This document shows, piece by piece, positions 38,099 to 46,398 of a stretch of DNA of 64,000 nucleotides. Both the position numbers and the translations under genes were made by a program. Under the pieces are notes generated by a model. It ran no database searches. It saw nothing but the letters and a program-made list of their open reading frames with translations, and was not told the DNA's origin. The stretch's first letter is position 1. Every line of letters begins with the position of its first letter. Origin of the DNA: Isoptericola croceus (GTDB lineage: Bacteria; Actinomycetota; Actinomycetes; Actinomycetales; Cellulomonadaceae); NCBI RefSeq assembly GCF_029382255.1, contig NZ_JARLLG010000009.1:62001-126000 (forward strand). The letters run 5' to 3'.

Positions 38099-38175
38099 GT
38101 GCGAGCGCTCGCGACACGCCGGGCCACGTCCGGCGAGCGCTGGTCCGGGCGACCTACCGTCGTCACAGCAGCAAC

Positions 38176-38213
38176 CTGACATAACGCTCACCTTCGACTA
38201 TAACCTGAAGGTT
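38176..38213 (+). promoter_or_regulatory. ftsZ promoter with palindromic AACCTGAAGGTT
   Basis: CTGACA (38176-38181) and TATAAC (38199-38204) are spaced by exactly 17 bases, giving a near-consensus housekeeping promoter. AACCTGA is repeated at 38173-38179 and 38202-38208. The second copy is part of the palindrome AACCT-GA-AGGTT (38202-38213) over the -10 and start site, a candidate operator. Confidence 0.75.
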
Positions 38214-38260
38214 GTGGCGGAGGCGGGGTCAGGACCCGGAACGACCCGAGAGGCAACGAC

Positions 38261-39571
38261 GTGGCAACTCCGCAGAACTACCTGGCAGTGATCAAGGTGG
38301 TCGGCATCGGCGGTGGCGGCGTGAACGCCGTGAACCGCATGATCGAGGTCGGCCTCAAGGGCGTCGAGTTCATCGCCATCAACACGGACGCGCAGGCACT
38401 GCTGATGTCGGACGCCGACGTCAAGCTCGACGTGGGCCGCGAGCTCACCCGCGGCCTCGGTGCCGGTGCCGACCCCGAGGTCGGACGCAAGGCGGCCGAG
38501 GACCACGAGGAGGAGATCGAGGACGTCCTGCGTGGGGCGGACATGGTCTTCGTCACGGCGGGCGAGGGTGGTGGTACGGGCACCGGCGGTGCCCCCGTCG
38601 TGGCCCGCATCGCCCGTTCGCTGGGCGCGCTGACGGTCGGGGTGGTGACGCGGCCGTTCACCTTCGAGGGTCGACGCCGGTCGGTGCAGGCCGAGCAGGG
38701 GATCGAGGCGCTCCGCGAGGAGGTGGACACGCTCATCGTGATCCCCAACGACCGGCTCCTGTCCATGTCCGACAAGAGCGTCTCGGCGATCGCCGCGTTC
38801 CACTCGGCGGACCAGGTGCTGCACTCCGGCGTCCAGGGCATCACCGACCTCATCACCACGCCGGGCCTGATCAACCTCGACTTCGCCGACGTCAAGTCGG
38901 TGATGCAGGGCGCGGGCTCGGCGCTGATGGGCATCGGCTCGGCCCGCGGCGAGGACCGGGCGGTCCAGGCCGCGGAGCTGGCGATCTCCTCGCCGTTGCT
39001 CGAGGCCTCGATCGACGGCGCGCACGGCGTGCTGCTGTCGATCCAGGGCGGCAGCGACCTCGGCCTGTTCGAGGTGCACGAGGCCGCGCGCCTCGTCCAG
39101 GAGGCGGCGCACCCGGAGGCGAACATCATCTTCGGCACCGTGATCGACGACGCGCTCGGCGACGAGGTGCGTGTCACGGTGATCGCTGCCGGGTTCGACG
39201 GCGGCCTGCCGAAGGCCCGGGAGGACTCCCGTGCCCTGGGTCAGGTCGCGGGGGCGGGCACGGTCCCGAACCCCGGCGACAGCGCGCGCACGGCGCCGGC
39301 CGCCTCGGGAGCGTCGCCGGTCGGAGGGTCTCCGGCGACCGCGCCGGTACCTGCCGCGGAGCCGGCGCACGCCCGCCCCCGGCCCATCCCGGCGGATCCC
39401 GACGACGTCCCGGCGAGCCTTCAGCCGGTCGGCTCCGGCCAGGCGCGTCCCGCCTTCACCGTGGTCGAGAACGGTGAGGGCGTGACCGTGGAGCGTCCGG
39501 TCGAGGTCCCCCGGGTGGCCGAGAGGCCACGGCCGGAAGTGGAGCTCGACGTGCCCGACTTCCTCAAGTGA
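38261..39571 (+). CDS. ftsZ: Cell division GTPase FtsZ
   Basis: Tubulin-like GTPase forming the division ring. The 436-residue protein has a GTP-binding core with [27 protein letters not shown], the tubulin signature [20 protein letters not shown] and [12 protein letters not shown] flexible Ala/Pro-rich linker (about 318-425) and the conserved C-terminal peptide ELDVPDFLK follow; that peptide binds SepF and other partners. GTG 38261 has a GAGAGGCAACGAC leader. It is expressed from its own promoter as well as read-through. The stop overlaps the pgeF start (GTGA). Confidence 0.98.
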   Translation: MATPQNYLAVIKVVGIGGGGVNAVNRMIEVGLKGVEFIAINTDAQALLMSDADVKLDVGRELTRGLGAGADPEVGRKAAEDHEEEIEDVLRGADMVFVTAGEGGGTGTGGAPVVARIARSLGALTVGVVTRPFTFEGRRRSVQAEQGIEALREEVDTLIVIPNDRLLSMSDKSVSAIAAFHSADQVLHSGVQGITDLITTPGLINLDFADVKSVMQGAGSALMGIGSARGEDRAVQAAELAISSPLLEASIDGAHGVLLSIQGGSDLGLFEVHEAARLVQEAAHPEANIIFGTVIDDALGDEVRVTVIAAGFDGGLPKAREDSRALGQVAGAGTVPNPGDSARTAPAASGASPVGGSPATAPVPAAEPAHARPRPIPADPDDVPASLQPVGSGQARPAFTVVENGEGVTVERPVEVPRVAERPRPEVELDVPDFLK

Positions 39572-40377
39572 CGTCGTCGGCCACCTGGGCCCAGGAGGCA
39601 CTGTTGCCCGCGGACCTCGGGGCCGGGCTGCTGCGCACGGACCTCGGTCCGGGGGTCGTGGCCGGCTTCACCACGCGGCACGGCGGCGTCTCGCCCGCCC
39701 CGTGGTCCTCGCTCGACCTCGCGACGTCGACCGGGGACGAGGAGGCCCGGGTGCGCCGCAACCGCGAGCAGGTCTCGGCCTGGGTCGGGGCGCCCGTCGC
39801 CTTCGCCACCCAGGTGCACCGGGACGGCGTCCTGGTGCTCGGTGGTCCCGAGCGGGCCGCGTGGGACTCCCTGACGCCGCCGCTCACCGTCGGCGAGGCG
39901 GACGGGCTGGTCACGGCCGAGTCGGGGCTGGGCCTGGGCGTGCTGGTGGCGGACTGCGTCCCGGTGCTCCTCGCCGACCCGGTGGCGCGGGTCGCCGGCG
40001 TGGCGCACGCCGGTCGCCAGGGGGTGGTCGCCGGCGTGGTCGATCGCGTGGTCGAGACGATGTTCGCCCGCGGAGCGCGTCCGGAGGACCTGCGGGCAGC
40101 TGTCGGGCCGGCCGTGTGCGGGTCGTGCTACGAGGTGCCGGAGTCGCTGCGCGACGAGGTGGCCGCCGTCGTCCCCGAGACCTGGGCGACCACCGACGCC
40201 GGGACCCCGGCGCTGGACCTGCCCGCCGGGGTGCTCGCCCGGCTCGCCGCGCTCGGCGTGGCGGCGACCCGGCTGGAACGGTGCACCCGCACCGACCCCG
40301 ACCTCTACTCGCACCGGCAGGCGACAGCCGCCGGACAGGTGACGGGCAGGCAGGCCGGGGTGGTCGTCCTCGCCTGA
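39568..40377 (+). CDS. pgeF: Peptidoglycan editing factor PgeF (YfiH, multicopper-oxidase-like fold)
   Basis: A 269-residue YfiH-family protein. The E. coli member removes mis-incorporated residues (L-serine in place of L-alanine) from UDP-MurNAc precursors; other members act on purine nucleosides. Family motifs are [53 protein letters not shown] and [12 protein letters not shown]. The conserved Cys and two His form the active site. GTG 39568 overlaps the ftsZ stop. The yggS gene that usually follows in this neighbourhood is absent. Confidence 0.93.
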   Translation: MTSSATWAQEALLPADLGAGLLRTDLGPGVVAGFTTRHGGVSPAPWSSLDLATSTGDEEARVRRNREQVSAWVGAPVAFATQVHRDGVLVLGGPERAAWDSLTPPLTVGEADGLVTAESGLGLGVLVADCVPVLLADPVARVAGVAHAGRQGVVAGVVDRVVETMFARGARPEDLRAAVGPAVCGSCYEVPESLRDEVAAVVPETWATTDAGTPALDLPAGVLARLAALGVAATRLERCTRTDPDLYSHRQATAAGQVTGRQAGVVVLA

Positions 40378-40391
40378 GTCCGGCGTGTGCC

Positions 40392-40408
40392 CGGCGTGTC
40401 GCACGCCG
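40392..40408 (+). terminator. Small hairpin after pgeF
   Basis: CGGCGTG-TCG-CACGCCG forms a 7-bp stem with a 3-base loop 15 bases after the pgeF stop and 60 bases before sepF. It may partly separate the two transcripts. Confidence 0.4.
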
Positions 40409-40469
40409 CCTACCGCGTGGCGCTGGTTACCGTCAAGTCACTGACCTACCGACGAAACGGAGCAGGGCG

Positions 40470-40943
40470 ATGGGCGGAGCGCTTCGCAAGACGATGCTGT
40501 ACCTGGGGCTGGCCGACGACCAGCGCCCCGACGGGGAGTACCTCGACGAGTATGACGAGGAGCTGGAGCCGGTGCGTGAGGACGACTACCAGGCCGAGGT
40601 CACGCCCCTGCACCGCGACGGGGCGCCGATGGGCGCGTTCGCCGGTGGGGACCTGCGCCGGATCACCACCATCCACCCCCGGTCGTACAACGACGCCCGG
40701 CTCATCGGCGAGGCCTTCCGTGGCGGTACGCCGGTCATCATGAACCTGTCCGACATGGACGACGCGGACGCCAAGCGGCTCGTCGACTTCTCGGCGGGTC
40801 TCATCTTCGGCCTGCACGGATCGATCGAGCGTGTGACGAACAAGGTCTTCCTGCTCTCGCCCGAGCACGTCGAGATCACCGGCGAGGAGCAGGTCGCCGA
40901 GAAGCCCGACCCCCGTGCCGGGGCCTTCTACAACCAGAGCTGA
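40470..40943 (+). CDS. sepF: Cell division protein SepF
   Basis: FtsZ membrane tether and division ring organiser, and the main such anchor in actinobacteria lacking FtsA. The 157-residue protein has an N-terminal amphipathic segment ([15 protein letters not shown]), an acidic linker and the SepF core (about 63-145, [32 protein letters not shown] in parts, [27 protein letters not shown]). ATG 40470 follows GGAGCAGGG. The long upstream open frame overlaps pgeF and is a shadow. Confidence 0.95.
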   Translation: MGGALRKTMLYLGLADDQRPDGEYLDEYDEELEPVREDDYQAEVTPLHRDGAPMGAFAGGDLRRITTIHPRSYNDARLIGEAFRGGTPVIMNLSDMDDADAKRLVDFSAGLIFGLHGSIERVTNKVFLLSPEHVEITGEEQVAEKPDPRAGAFYNQS

Positions 40944-40951
40944 CGACCTCC

Positions 40952-40992
40952 ACGACGCGCGGCCCGGGAACGCCCCCCGGGTCGCGCGTCGT
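40952..40992 (+). terminator. Strong terminator between sepF and yggT
   Basis: Arms of 17 bases (40952-40968 and 40976-40992, with one G-U pair in RNA) enclose a 7-base loop, right after sepF. The yggT -10 box follows 8 bases later. Confidence 0.8.
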
Positions 40993-41000
40993 GCGTCCGG

Positions 41001-41006
41001 TAGGTT
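41001..41006 (+). promoter_or_regulatory. Leaderless -10 box for yggT
   Basis: TAGGTT lies six bases before GTG 41013. With a strong terminator just upstream, yggT most likely has its own leaderless transcript. Confidence 0.65.
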
Positions 41007-41012
41007 GCCCTC

Positions 41013-41309
41013 GTGAGTGTGATCTTCGGCGCCGTCTACTTCGCCCTGTTCCTGTTCCTCGTCTGCCTGATCGTCCGGCTCGTGTTCGACTGGGTCCAGG
41101 TGTTCGCCCGCGACTGGCGCCCGCGGGGCGTCGTCCTGATCCTCGCCGAGGCGGTGTACACGGTCACGGACCCGCCGCTGCGCGCGCTGCGCCGCGTCAT
41201 CCCGCCCCTGACGCTGGGCAGCATCCGGCTCGACCTGGCGTTCCTCGTGCTCTTCTTCGCCACGTCGATCCTCATGCGCGTGGCCGGTGGGCTCGCGGTG
41301 CAGTTCTGA
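41013..41309 (+). CDS. YggT family membrane protein
   Basis: A 98-residue integral membrane protein with two hydrophobic regions (about 2-30 and 70-92) around the conserved loop VYTVTDPPLRALRRVIPP, the YggT signature. Its position between sepF and divIVA is conserved in Gram-positive bacteria and links it to septum or pole organisation. The biochemical function is unknown. GTG 41013 is leaderless. Confidence 0.92.
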   Translation: MSVIFGAVYFALFLFLVCLIVRLVFDWVQVFARDWRPRGVVLILAEAVYTVTDPPLRALRRVIPPLTLGSIRLDLAFLVLFFATSILMRVAGGLAVQF

Positions 41310-41413
41310 GGTGCCTGACCGGGCCGGCGACACGCGGGACCAAGTATCGCCGGACCTGTGAAGACACCGTGAGCGCGGTCCCCCCGGGGGGCCGTCGCAG
41401 CGGGTGTCGGCTA

Positions 41414-41445
41414 CCGTGGTCATCCACGGACGCTCCGGGTCCGTG
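41414..41445 (+). other. Overlapping alternative hairpins in the divIVA leader
   Basis: CCGTGG-TCAT-CCACGG (41414-41429) and CACGGAC-GCTCCGG-GTCCGTG (41425-41445) share CACGG, so an RNA could form only one at a time. They lie 37-68 bases before the divIVA start, downstream of a TACCGT that may be a -10. Confidence 0.45.
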
Positions 41446-41481
41446 CACTGGACCGCGCTACGGCAACGAGGTGACGACACG

Positions 41482-42129
41482 ATGGCACTGCTGACGGCAG
41501 AGGACATCCTCAACAAGAAGTTCTCGGCGACGAAGTTCCGCGAGGGCTACGACGTCGAAGAGGTCGACGACTTTCTCGACGAGGTCGTCCGCACTCTCAC
41601 GTCCGTACAGGAGGAGAACGAGGACCTGCGCGCCAAGCTGGCCGCGGCCGAACGCCGCGTGGGTGAGCTGAGCCGCAGCGAGGCCGCGCAGCAGTCCACC
41701 GAGCAGCCGGACGTCGCGGCGCAGGTCCAGGCCGCGGCCGCCGTGGCCGCCGCGGCTCCCGCGGTCGGCGAGCAGCCGCACGCGGAGCCGGAGTCGGCGA
41801 CCGGCATGCTTCAGCTGGCCCAGAAGCTGCACGACGACTACGTGCGCTCGGGCCAGGAGGAGGGCGACCGCCTGATCTCCGAGGCGAAGTCCGAGGGCAG
41901 CCGGATCGTCCGCGAGGCCGAGGAGACCAGCCACCGCACGCTCTCGCAGCTCGAGCAGGAGCGCTCGCTCCTGGAGCGCAAGATCGACGAGCTCCGACTG
42001 TTCGAGCGGGACTACCGCACCCGCCTCAAGAGCTTCCTGCAGAACCTGCTCGGCGACCTCGACGCACGCGGCTCGGCACTGCCGCCGCAGCGTCAGAACG
42101 CCGGCGGTGGTCGTCCGCAGGACCTCTGA
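41482..42129 (+). CDS. divIVA: Polar growth and division protein DivIVA (Wag31)
   Basis: Coiled-coil protein that binds negatively curved membrane and directs polar growth and septum placement. The 215-residue protein has the DivIVA N-terminal domain (MALLTAEDILNKKFSATKFREGYDVEEVDDFLDEV in parts, with membrane-binding residues), a first coiled coil (about 30-70), an Ala/Glu/Gln-rich linker (about 75-112) and a second coiled coil (about 113-200, GMLQLAQKLHDDYVRSGQEE). It is shorter than mycobacterial Wag31. ATG 41482 follows GAGGTGACGACAC. It closes the cell wall cluster. Confidence 0.96.
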   Translation: MALLTAEDILNKKFSATKFREGYDVEEVDDFLDEVVRTLTSVQEENEDLRAKLAAAERRVGELSRSEAAQQSTEQPDVAAQVQAAAAVAAAAPAVGEQPHAEPESATGMLQLAQKLHDDYVRSGQEEGDRLISEAKSEGSRIVREAEETSHRTLSQLEQERSLLERKIDELRLFERDYRTRLKSFLQNLLGDLDARGSALPPQRQNAGGGRPQDL

Positions 42130-42151
42130 GCGACACCCCGGAGCGGTCCTG

Positions 42152-42217
42152 GCGCGGACCGACCCCATCTCAGGACACGCCACGTCGGCGCGTGCTGTTG
42201 TGCGGGTCGGTCCGCGC
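42152..42217 (+). other. Long inverted repeat between divIVA and the TraR/DksA gene
   Basis: Perfect 14-base arms, GCGCGGACCGACCC (42152-42165) and GGGTCGGTCCGCGC (42204-42217), flank 38 bases that contain a smaller stem (CACGC and GCGTG). It follows divIVA by 22 bases and may terminate it. The right arm fills the spacer of a predicted promoter, so it could also be an operator. Confidence 0.6.
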
Positions 42218-42226
42218 ACTTACGCT
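42198..42226 (+). promoter_or_regulatory. Predicted promoter of the TraR/DksA-like gene
   Basis: TTGTGC (42198-42203) and TACGCT (42221-42226) are 17 bases apart. The right arm of the long inverted repeat exactly occupies most of the spacer. Confidence 0.45.
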
Positions 42227-42256
42227 GCGGTGACCTCACGAACGGAAGGGCAGCGA

Positions 42257-42718
42257 ATGGCCAAGCTCTCCACCTCCCAGCGGGCGACGATCCGCGAGGA
42301 GTTCCCGCACCTGGCGCGGGACGTCAAGACGTTCCCCGTCCGCGACGGGGAAGACCCCTGGACGCTCCAGGAGGTCTCCGAGCTCGCGTTGCTCCTCCTC
42401 GAGGACCGTGAGCGCTACACCCGCGAGCTGGCCGCCGCGGACGCCGAGCTGAGCGACCTGCTGCGCAACTCCGGCGACGGCGCCGGGGACGACCAGGCCG
42501 ACTACGGTTCGAGCGCGCTGGAGCGCGAGCAGGAGCTGACGCTGGTGAACAACCTGCGCGACCTGCTGGCACAGACGTCCCACGCGCTCGGCCGGATCCG
42601 CAACGGGACGTATGCCACCTGCGAGATCACCGGGAGCCCGATCGGCAAGGCCCGCTTGCAGGCGTTCCCGAGGGCCACGCTCTCGGTCGAGGCGAAGGCG
42701 CGCGAGGAGCGGCGCTGA
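42257..42718 (+). CDS. TraR/DksA-family protein with a degenerate zinc finger
   Basis: A 153-residue protein. The N-terminal part (about 1-75) has KLSTSQRATIREEF and a LLLEDRERYTRELAAADAEL coiled coil. A DksA-like region near 90-150 ends in GRIRNGTYATCEITGSPIGKARLQAFPRATLSVEAK. Normal family members have CxxCG then a second cysteine pair (LCVEC); here only the first cysteine remains. It probably does not bind zinc as DksA does, although the fold may persist. DksA proteins bind RNA polymerase's secondary channel. It lies between divIVA and lspA; ATG 42257 follows GGAAGGG. Confidence 0.88.
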   Translation: MAKLSTSQRATIREEFPHLARDVKTFPVRDGEDPWTLQEVSELALLLLEDRERYTRELAAADAELSDLLRNSGDGAGDDQADYGSSALEREQELTLVNNLRDLLAQTSHALGRIRNGTYATCEITGSPIGKARLQAFPRATLSVEAKAREERR

Positions 42719-42721
42719 CCG

Positions 42722-42727
42722 TAGACT
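42722..42727 (+). promoter_or_regulatory. Leaderless -10 box for lspA
   Basis: TAGACT lies eight bases before ATG 42736, directly after the TraR/DksA stop, and no Shine-Dalgarno sequence is present. Confidence 0.5.
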
Positions 42728-42735
42728 CGGGCGCG

Positions 42736-43395
42736 ATGTCCTCCACGCCTGCCGGCGCAGACCCGGCTTCCGAGCTGCCCCCTGACCGTCCGGACGACGG
42801 AGCCGTCTCCGACGTGCCTGCGACTGCCGCCGGTCCGCAGGTCGCCCGACGGCTGGGGATCTGGTCGCTCGGACTGGCCGCGCTGGTCCTGGCGATCGAC
42901 CAGCTGACGAAGTGGTGGGCGCTCATGGCGCTCGCACCGGGTGTGCCGGTGCCGCTGCTGGGCGAGCTGCTGCAGCTCCGACTCGTCTTCAACCCGGGCG
43001 CCGCATTGTCGCTCGCCACGGGATACACCTGGGTCCTGACGATCGTGGTGGTGGCCGTCGTGGTCGTCATCCTGGCGGCGCTGCGCCGCCTCGGCTCGCG
43101 CGGCTGGGCACTGGCGCTCGGGCTGCTGCTGGGAGGTGCGCTCGGCAACCTGGTCGACCGGCTCGTCCGTGATCCCGGGTTCGCGCGCGGTCACGTGGTG
43201 GACATGATCGACTACGCCGGCTTCTTCGTCGGGAACGTGGCCGACATCGCGATCGTGGCCGCTGCTGCCCTCATCGTCGTGCTGTCCTTCCGTGGGATCG
43301 GGCTCGACGGACGTCGCCACGTCGCCGACGAGAAGGACGCCCCGAGCACGTCCGAGCCGTCCGGCCAGGACGGACGCTCCGAGGGCACCGCCTGA
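42736..43395 (+). CDS. lspA: Lipoprotein signal peptidase
   Basis: Membrane aspartyl protease that cleaves prolipoprotein signal peptides. The 219-residue protein has four membrane helices and the catalytic motifs: the first aspartate in GNLVDRL and the second in [17 protein letters not shown] and [15 protein letters not shown] are the other conserved blocks. Both ends are extended compared with the family: about 40 N-terminal and 25 C-terminal hydrophilic residues. Its stop overlaps the rluD-like ATG by one base (TGATG). Confidence 0.95.
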   Translation: MSSTPAGADPASELPPDRPDDGAVSDVPATAAGPQVARRLGIWSLGLAALVLAIDQLTKWWALMALAPGVPVPLLGELLQLRLVFNPGAALSLATGYTWVLTIVVVAVVVVILAALRRLGSRGWALALGLLLGGALGNLVDRLVRDPGFARGHVVDMIDYAGFFVGNVADIAIVAAAALIVVLSFRGIGLDGRRHVADEKDAPSTSEPSGQDGRSEGTA

Positions 43396-44324
43396 TGGCG
43401 TCGCGCACCCTGCCGGTACCCGACGGTCTGGCCGGCGAGCGGGTCGATGTCGCCCTGGGGCGCATGCTGGGGTTCTCGCGCACCCAGGCCGCGGACCTCG
43501 CGGCCGCGGGAGCGGTGCGGCTCGACGGCCGGGAGGTCGGCAAGTCCGACCGCGTGACCCCGGGTGGCTGGCTGGAGGTCGACGTGCCCGAGCCGCCGTC
43601 GACGACTCCGGTCGTCGCGGAGCCGGTCGAGGGCATGGCGATCGCCTACGAGGACGACGACGTCGTCGTGGTCGACAAGCCGGTCGGCGTGGCGGCGCAC
43701 CCCTCACCGGGGTGGACGGGGCCCACGGTGGTCGGCGCCCTGGCCGCGGCGGGCTACCGCGTGTCCACCTCCGGTCCTGCCGAGCGGCAGGGCATCGTGC
43801 ACCGCCTGGACGTCGGCACCTCCGGGCTGATGGCCGTCGCCAAGAGCGAGGCGGCCTACACCGGGCTGAAGCGCGCGTTCAAGGAGCGCACCGTCGACAA
43901 GGTCTACCACGCGCTCGCCCAGGGGCACCCCGAGCCGACGACGGGGACGATCGACGCGCCGATCGGCCGGCACCCCCACCACGACTACCGGTTCGCGGTC
44001 GTGGCAGAGGGCAAGCCGTCCGTGACGCACTACGAGGTCCTCGAGATGCTGCCGGCGGCATCGCTGGTGGAGGTGCACCTGGAGACGGGACGCACGCACC
44101 AGATCCGCGTGCACTTCTCGGCGCTGCGACACCCGCTCGTCGGCGACCTCACCTACGGTGCGGATCCGGTGCTGGCGTCGAAGGTCGGTCTCGAGCGGCA
44201 GTGGCTGCACGCGATGCGGCTCGGGTTCGAGCACCCGTTGACCGGTGGTCGGGTCGAGGTGACCAGCGAGTACCCTGCCGACCTGCAGGCGGCGCTGGAC
44301 CTCGTCCGCGGCGCCTACGCCTGA
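43395..44324 (+). CDS. RluD-family 23S rRNA pseudouridine synthase
   Basis: A 309-residue pseudouridine synthase with an N-terminal S4 RNA-binding domain (about 15-65, [26 protein letters not shown] in parts) and the RluA/RluD catalytic domain. The active-site aspartate is in [16 protein letters not shown], followed by [10 protein letters not shown] and [10 protein letters not shown]. Pairing lspA with rluD is widespread in bacteria. It probably modifies 23S rRNA helix 69, but RluD and related enzymes cannot be told apart by motif alone. Confidence 0.94.
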   Translation: MASRTLPVPDGLAGERVDVALGRMLGFSRTQAADLAAAGAVRLDGREVGKSDRVTPGGWLEVDVPEPPSTTPVVAEPVEGMAIAYEDDDVVVVDKPVGVAAHPSPGWTGPTVVGALAAAGYRVSTSGPAERQGIVHRLDVGTSGLMAVAKSEAAYTGLKRAFKERTVDKVYHALAQGHPEPTTGTIDAPIGRHPHHDYRFAVVAEGKPSVTHYEVLEMLPAASLVEVHLETGRTHQIRVHFSALRHPLVGDLTYGADPVLASKVGLERQWLHAMRLGFEHPLTGGRVEVTSEYPADLQAALDLVRGAYA

Positions 44325-44373
44325 CCTCCTCCTTGTCCCGTCTCACCGGGAAGGGCTACTCTCGCGACCACGG

Positions 44374-44387
44374 GTGACACGAGTCAC
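44374..44387. other. Palindrome before the beta-helix gene
   Basis: GTGAC-ACGA-GTCAC is flanked by two copies of CTCGCGACC, 25-38 bases before the gene start. A possible regulator site; it lacks the central CG of typical LacI operators. Confidence 0.35.
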
Positions 44388-44411
44388 TCGCGACCTCGAC
44401 GAGGAGGACGC

Positions 44412-46340
44412 ATGTCGACACCTCACGCACGGGTACGGACCTTACGACGGCGGCGCCGCCGGCTCGTGCCCACCGTCGCCGCAGGAGCTGCCCTCATGAC
44501 CGCCATCGCCGGCCTGCCCGGCGCGCAGGCCGCGCAGCCCGACCGAGACCGCGTCGACCCGACCGACCCGGACTTCGGGCCGCAGGTGACGGTCTTCGGG
44601 CCGCACACGCCCCAGGACGAGATCCAGGCGACCATGGACGCCCTGCACGCGCAGCAGGTCGACGCCGAGATGGGTACCGACCGGCACGCCGTCTACTTCC
44701 TGCCGGGCACCTACGGCTCGGCCGAGGACCCCCTCCAGTTCGGCGTCGGGTACTACACCGAGGTCTCGGGGCTCGGCGCGTCACCGACCGACGTGACCGT
44801 GGAGGGCGCCATCGAGGTGCGCAACCGATGCCTCTCGGACGACCCCGCGAACCCGAACTGCATCGCGCTGGTCAACTTCTGGCGGACGATCTCGAACCTG
44901 TCGCTCGACGTGAACACCGCGGGCCAGGGCGGCTGCGAGGCCACGACCAACTTCTGGGCGGTCTCCCAGGCGGTCTCGATGCGTCGGCTGGACGTGCGCG
45001 GCCCGCTGTCGCTCATGGACTACTGCTCGGCCGGCCCGCAGTACGCCAGCGGCGGCTTCATCGCGGACTCCCGGTTCGACACCGAGGTCACCAACGGTTC
45101 GCAGCAGCAGTGGCTCACCCGCAACAGCGAGCTCGGAGGTGGCTGGTCCAACGCCGTGTGGAACCAGGTCTTCGCCGGGGTCGTGGGTGCGCCGTCCGAG
45201 GAGAATTTCCCGACGGAGCCCTACACCACGCTCGCCACGACGCCGGTGAGCCGGGAGAAGCCGTACCTGTTCGTCGACGACGCAGGCCGCTACCACGTGC
45301 GCGTCCCCGCCGCGCAGACCGAGACCAGCGGCATCTCGTGGGCCGACGGCGTCGCTCCCGGCCGGACGGTGCCGATCACGGACTTCTACATCGCGAAGCC
45401 AGGTGACTCCGTGGCGAGGATCAACGGCCAGCTGGCCCGCGGCAAGAACCTGCTGCTCACGCCCGGCGTCTACGACGTCGACCGGAGCATCGCCGTCAAG
45501 CGCGCCGGCACCGTCGTGCTGGGCATGGGCCACGCCACGCTGACCGCCGTGGAGGGATCCGTGCCGCTGACCGTGGCCGACACCTCCGGCGTCGTCGTGG
45601 CCGGGGTCTCCATCGACGCCGGTACCGAGGAGTCCCCGGCGCTGCTGCGGGTCGGCAAGAAGCACGGCAAGAACCACCGGTCGGACCCCACCGACCCGGT
45701 CACGCTGTCCGACGTGTACTTCCGGGTCGGCGGGCCGCACGTCGGCAAGGCGGACGTCGCCCTCGAGGTGAGCTCGCATGACGTGCTGGTGGACCACACG
45801 TGGGTGTGGCGCGGCGACCACGGCGTGGAGGGCTTCGCCACGGACGGCTCAGCGGGCGTCAACGGGGACACCGAGCGCTGGGCCACCAACACTGGCCGCA
45901 ACGGCGTGGTGGTCGACGGCGACCGGGTCACCGCCACCGGGCTCTTCGTCGAGCACTTCCAGGAGCACAACACGATCTGGAACGGCGAGGACGGCACCGT
46001 CGTCCTCTACCAGAACGAGCTGCCCTACGACCCGCCGACCCAGGCGGACTGGACCCAGCCGGACGGCACCCTCGGCTGGGCCGGCTACAAGGTCGCCGAC
46101 GACGTCGAGCGGCACCGGCTGTTCGGCGCGGGGGTGTACGTGTTCAACCAGAACAACCCGGAGATCGTCACCGAGGACGGGTTCTCGGTGCCGCGGGCAC
46201 CGGGCGTGCGGTTGCACCACCTCATGACGGTCAACCTCAGCGCCGGGACGATCCAGCACGTCGTCAACGGCGTGGGCGACGCCGTGTCCCCGGAGACCTC
46301 CGGCACCCCGGAGTACGTGGTGGACTACCCGGCGCCCTGA
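44412..46340 (+). CDS. Secreted right-handed beta-helix protein, probably polysaccharide-active
   Basis: A 642-residue exported protein. The signal peptide is arginine-rich (LRRRRRRLVP) with a hydrophobic core and a likely cut after AQA at 40; RR could allow Tat export, though the context is not a clear Tat motif. The body reads as repeated short strands (VYFLPGTYGSAEDP, ISNLSLDVNTAG, NLLLTPGVYDVDRSIAVKRAGTVVLGMG in parts) typical of parallel beta-helix enzymes of the pectate lyase/GH55 type. I cannot assign a substrate or catalytic residues. GAGGAGG precedes ATG 44412. The convergent LacI regulator suggests a carbohydrate role. Confidence 0.75.
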   Translation: MSTPHARVRTLRRRRRRLVPTVAAGAALMTAIAGLPGAQAAQPDRDRVDPTDPDFGPQVTVFGPHTPQDEIQATMDALHAQQVDAEMGTDRHAVYFLPGTYGSAEDPLQFGVGYYTEVSGLGASPTDVTVEGAIEVRNRCLSDDPANPNCIALVNFWRTISNLSLDVNTAGQGGCEATTNFWAVSQAVSMRRLDVRGPLSLMDYCSAGPQYASGGFIADSRFDTEVTNGSQQQWLTRNSELGGGWSNAVWNQVFAGVVGAPSEENFPTEPYTTLATTPVSREKPYLFVDDAGRYHVRVPAAQTETSGISWADGVAPGRTVPITDFYIAKPGDSVARINGQLARGKNLLLTPGVYDVDRSIAVKRAGTVVLGMGHATLTAVEGSVPLTVADTSGVVVAGVSIDAGTEESPALLRVGKKHGKNHRSDPTDPVTLSDVYFRVGGPHVGKADVALEVSSHDVLVDHTWVWRGDHGVEGFATDGSAGVNGDTERWATNTGRNGVVVDGDRVTATGLFVEHFQEHNTIWNGEDGTVVLYQNELPYDPPTQADWTQPDGTLGWAGYKVADDVERHRLFGAGVYVFNQNNPEIVTEDGFSVPRAPGVRLHHLMTVNLSAGTIQHVVNGVGDAVSPETSGTPEYVVDYPAP

Positions 46341-46358
46341 CCGACGCCGTGCCCTGCC

Positions 46359-46394
46359 GCACGGCCCCGCCCGCGTCCCGGTGCGGGGCCGTGC
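46359..46394. terminator. Bidirectional terminator between beta-helix gene and lacI-type gene
   Basis: Perfect 12-bp arms GCACGGCCCCGC (46359-46370) and GCGGGGCCGTGC (46383-46394) with a 12-base loop lie between the convergent genes. Confidence 0.8.
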
Positions 46395-46398
46395 GTCG

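Noticed and set aside
38099-38260. An ftsA gene or small gene between ftsQ and ftsZ
   Set aside because: The 162 bases hold only the ftsZ promoter and leader; no coding frame with sensible content was seen.
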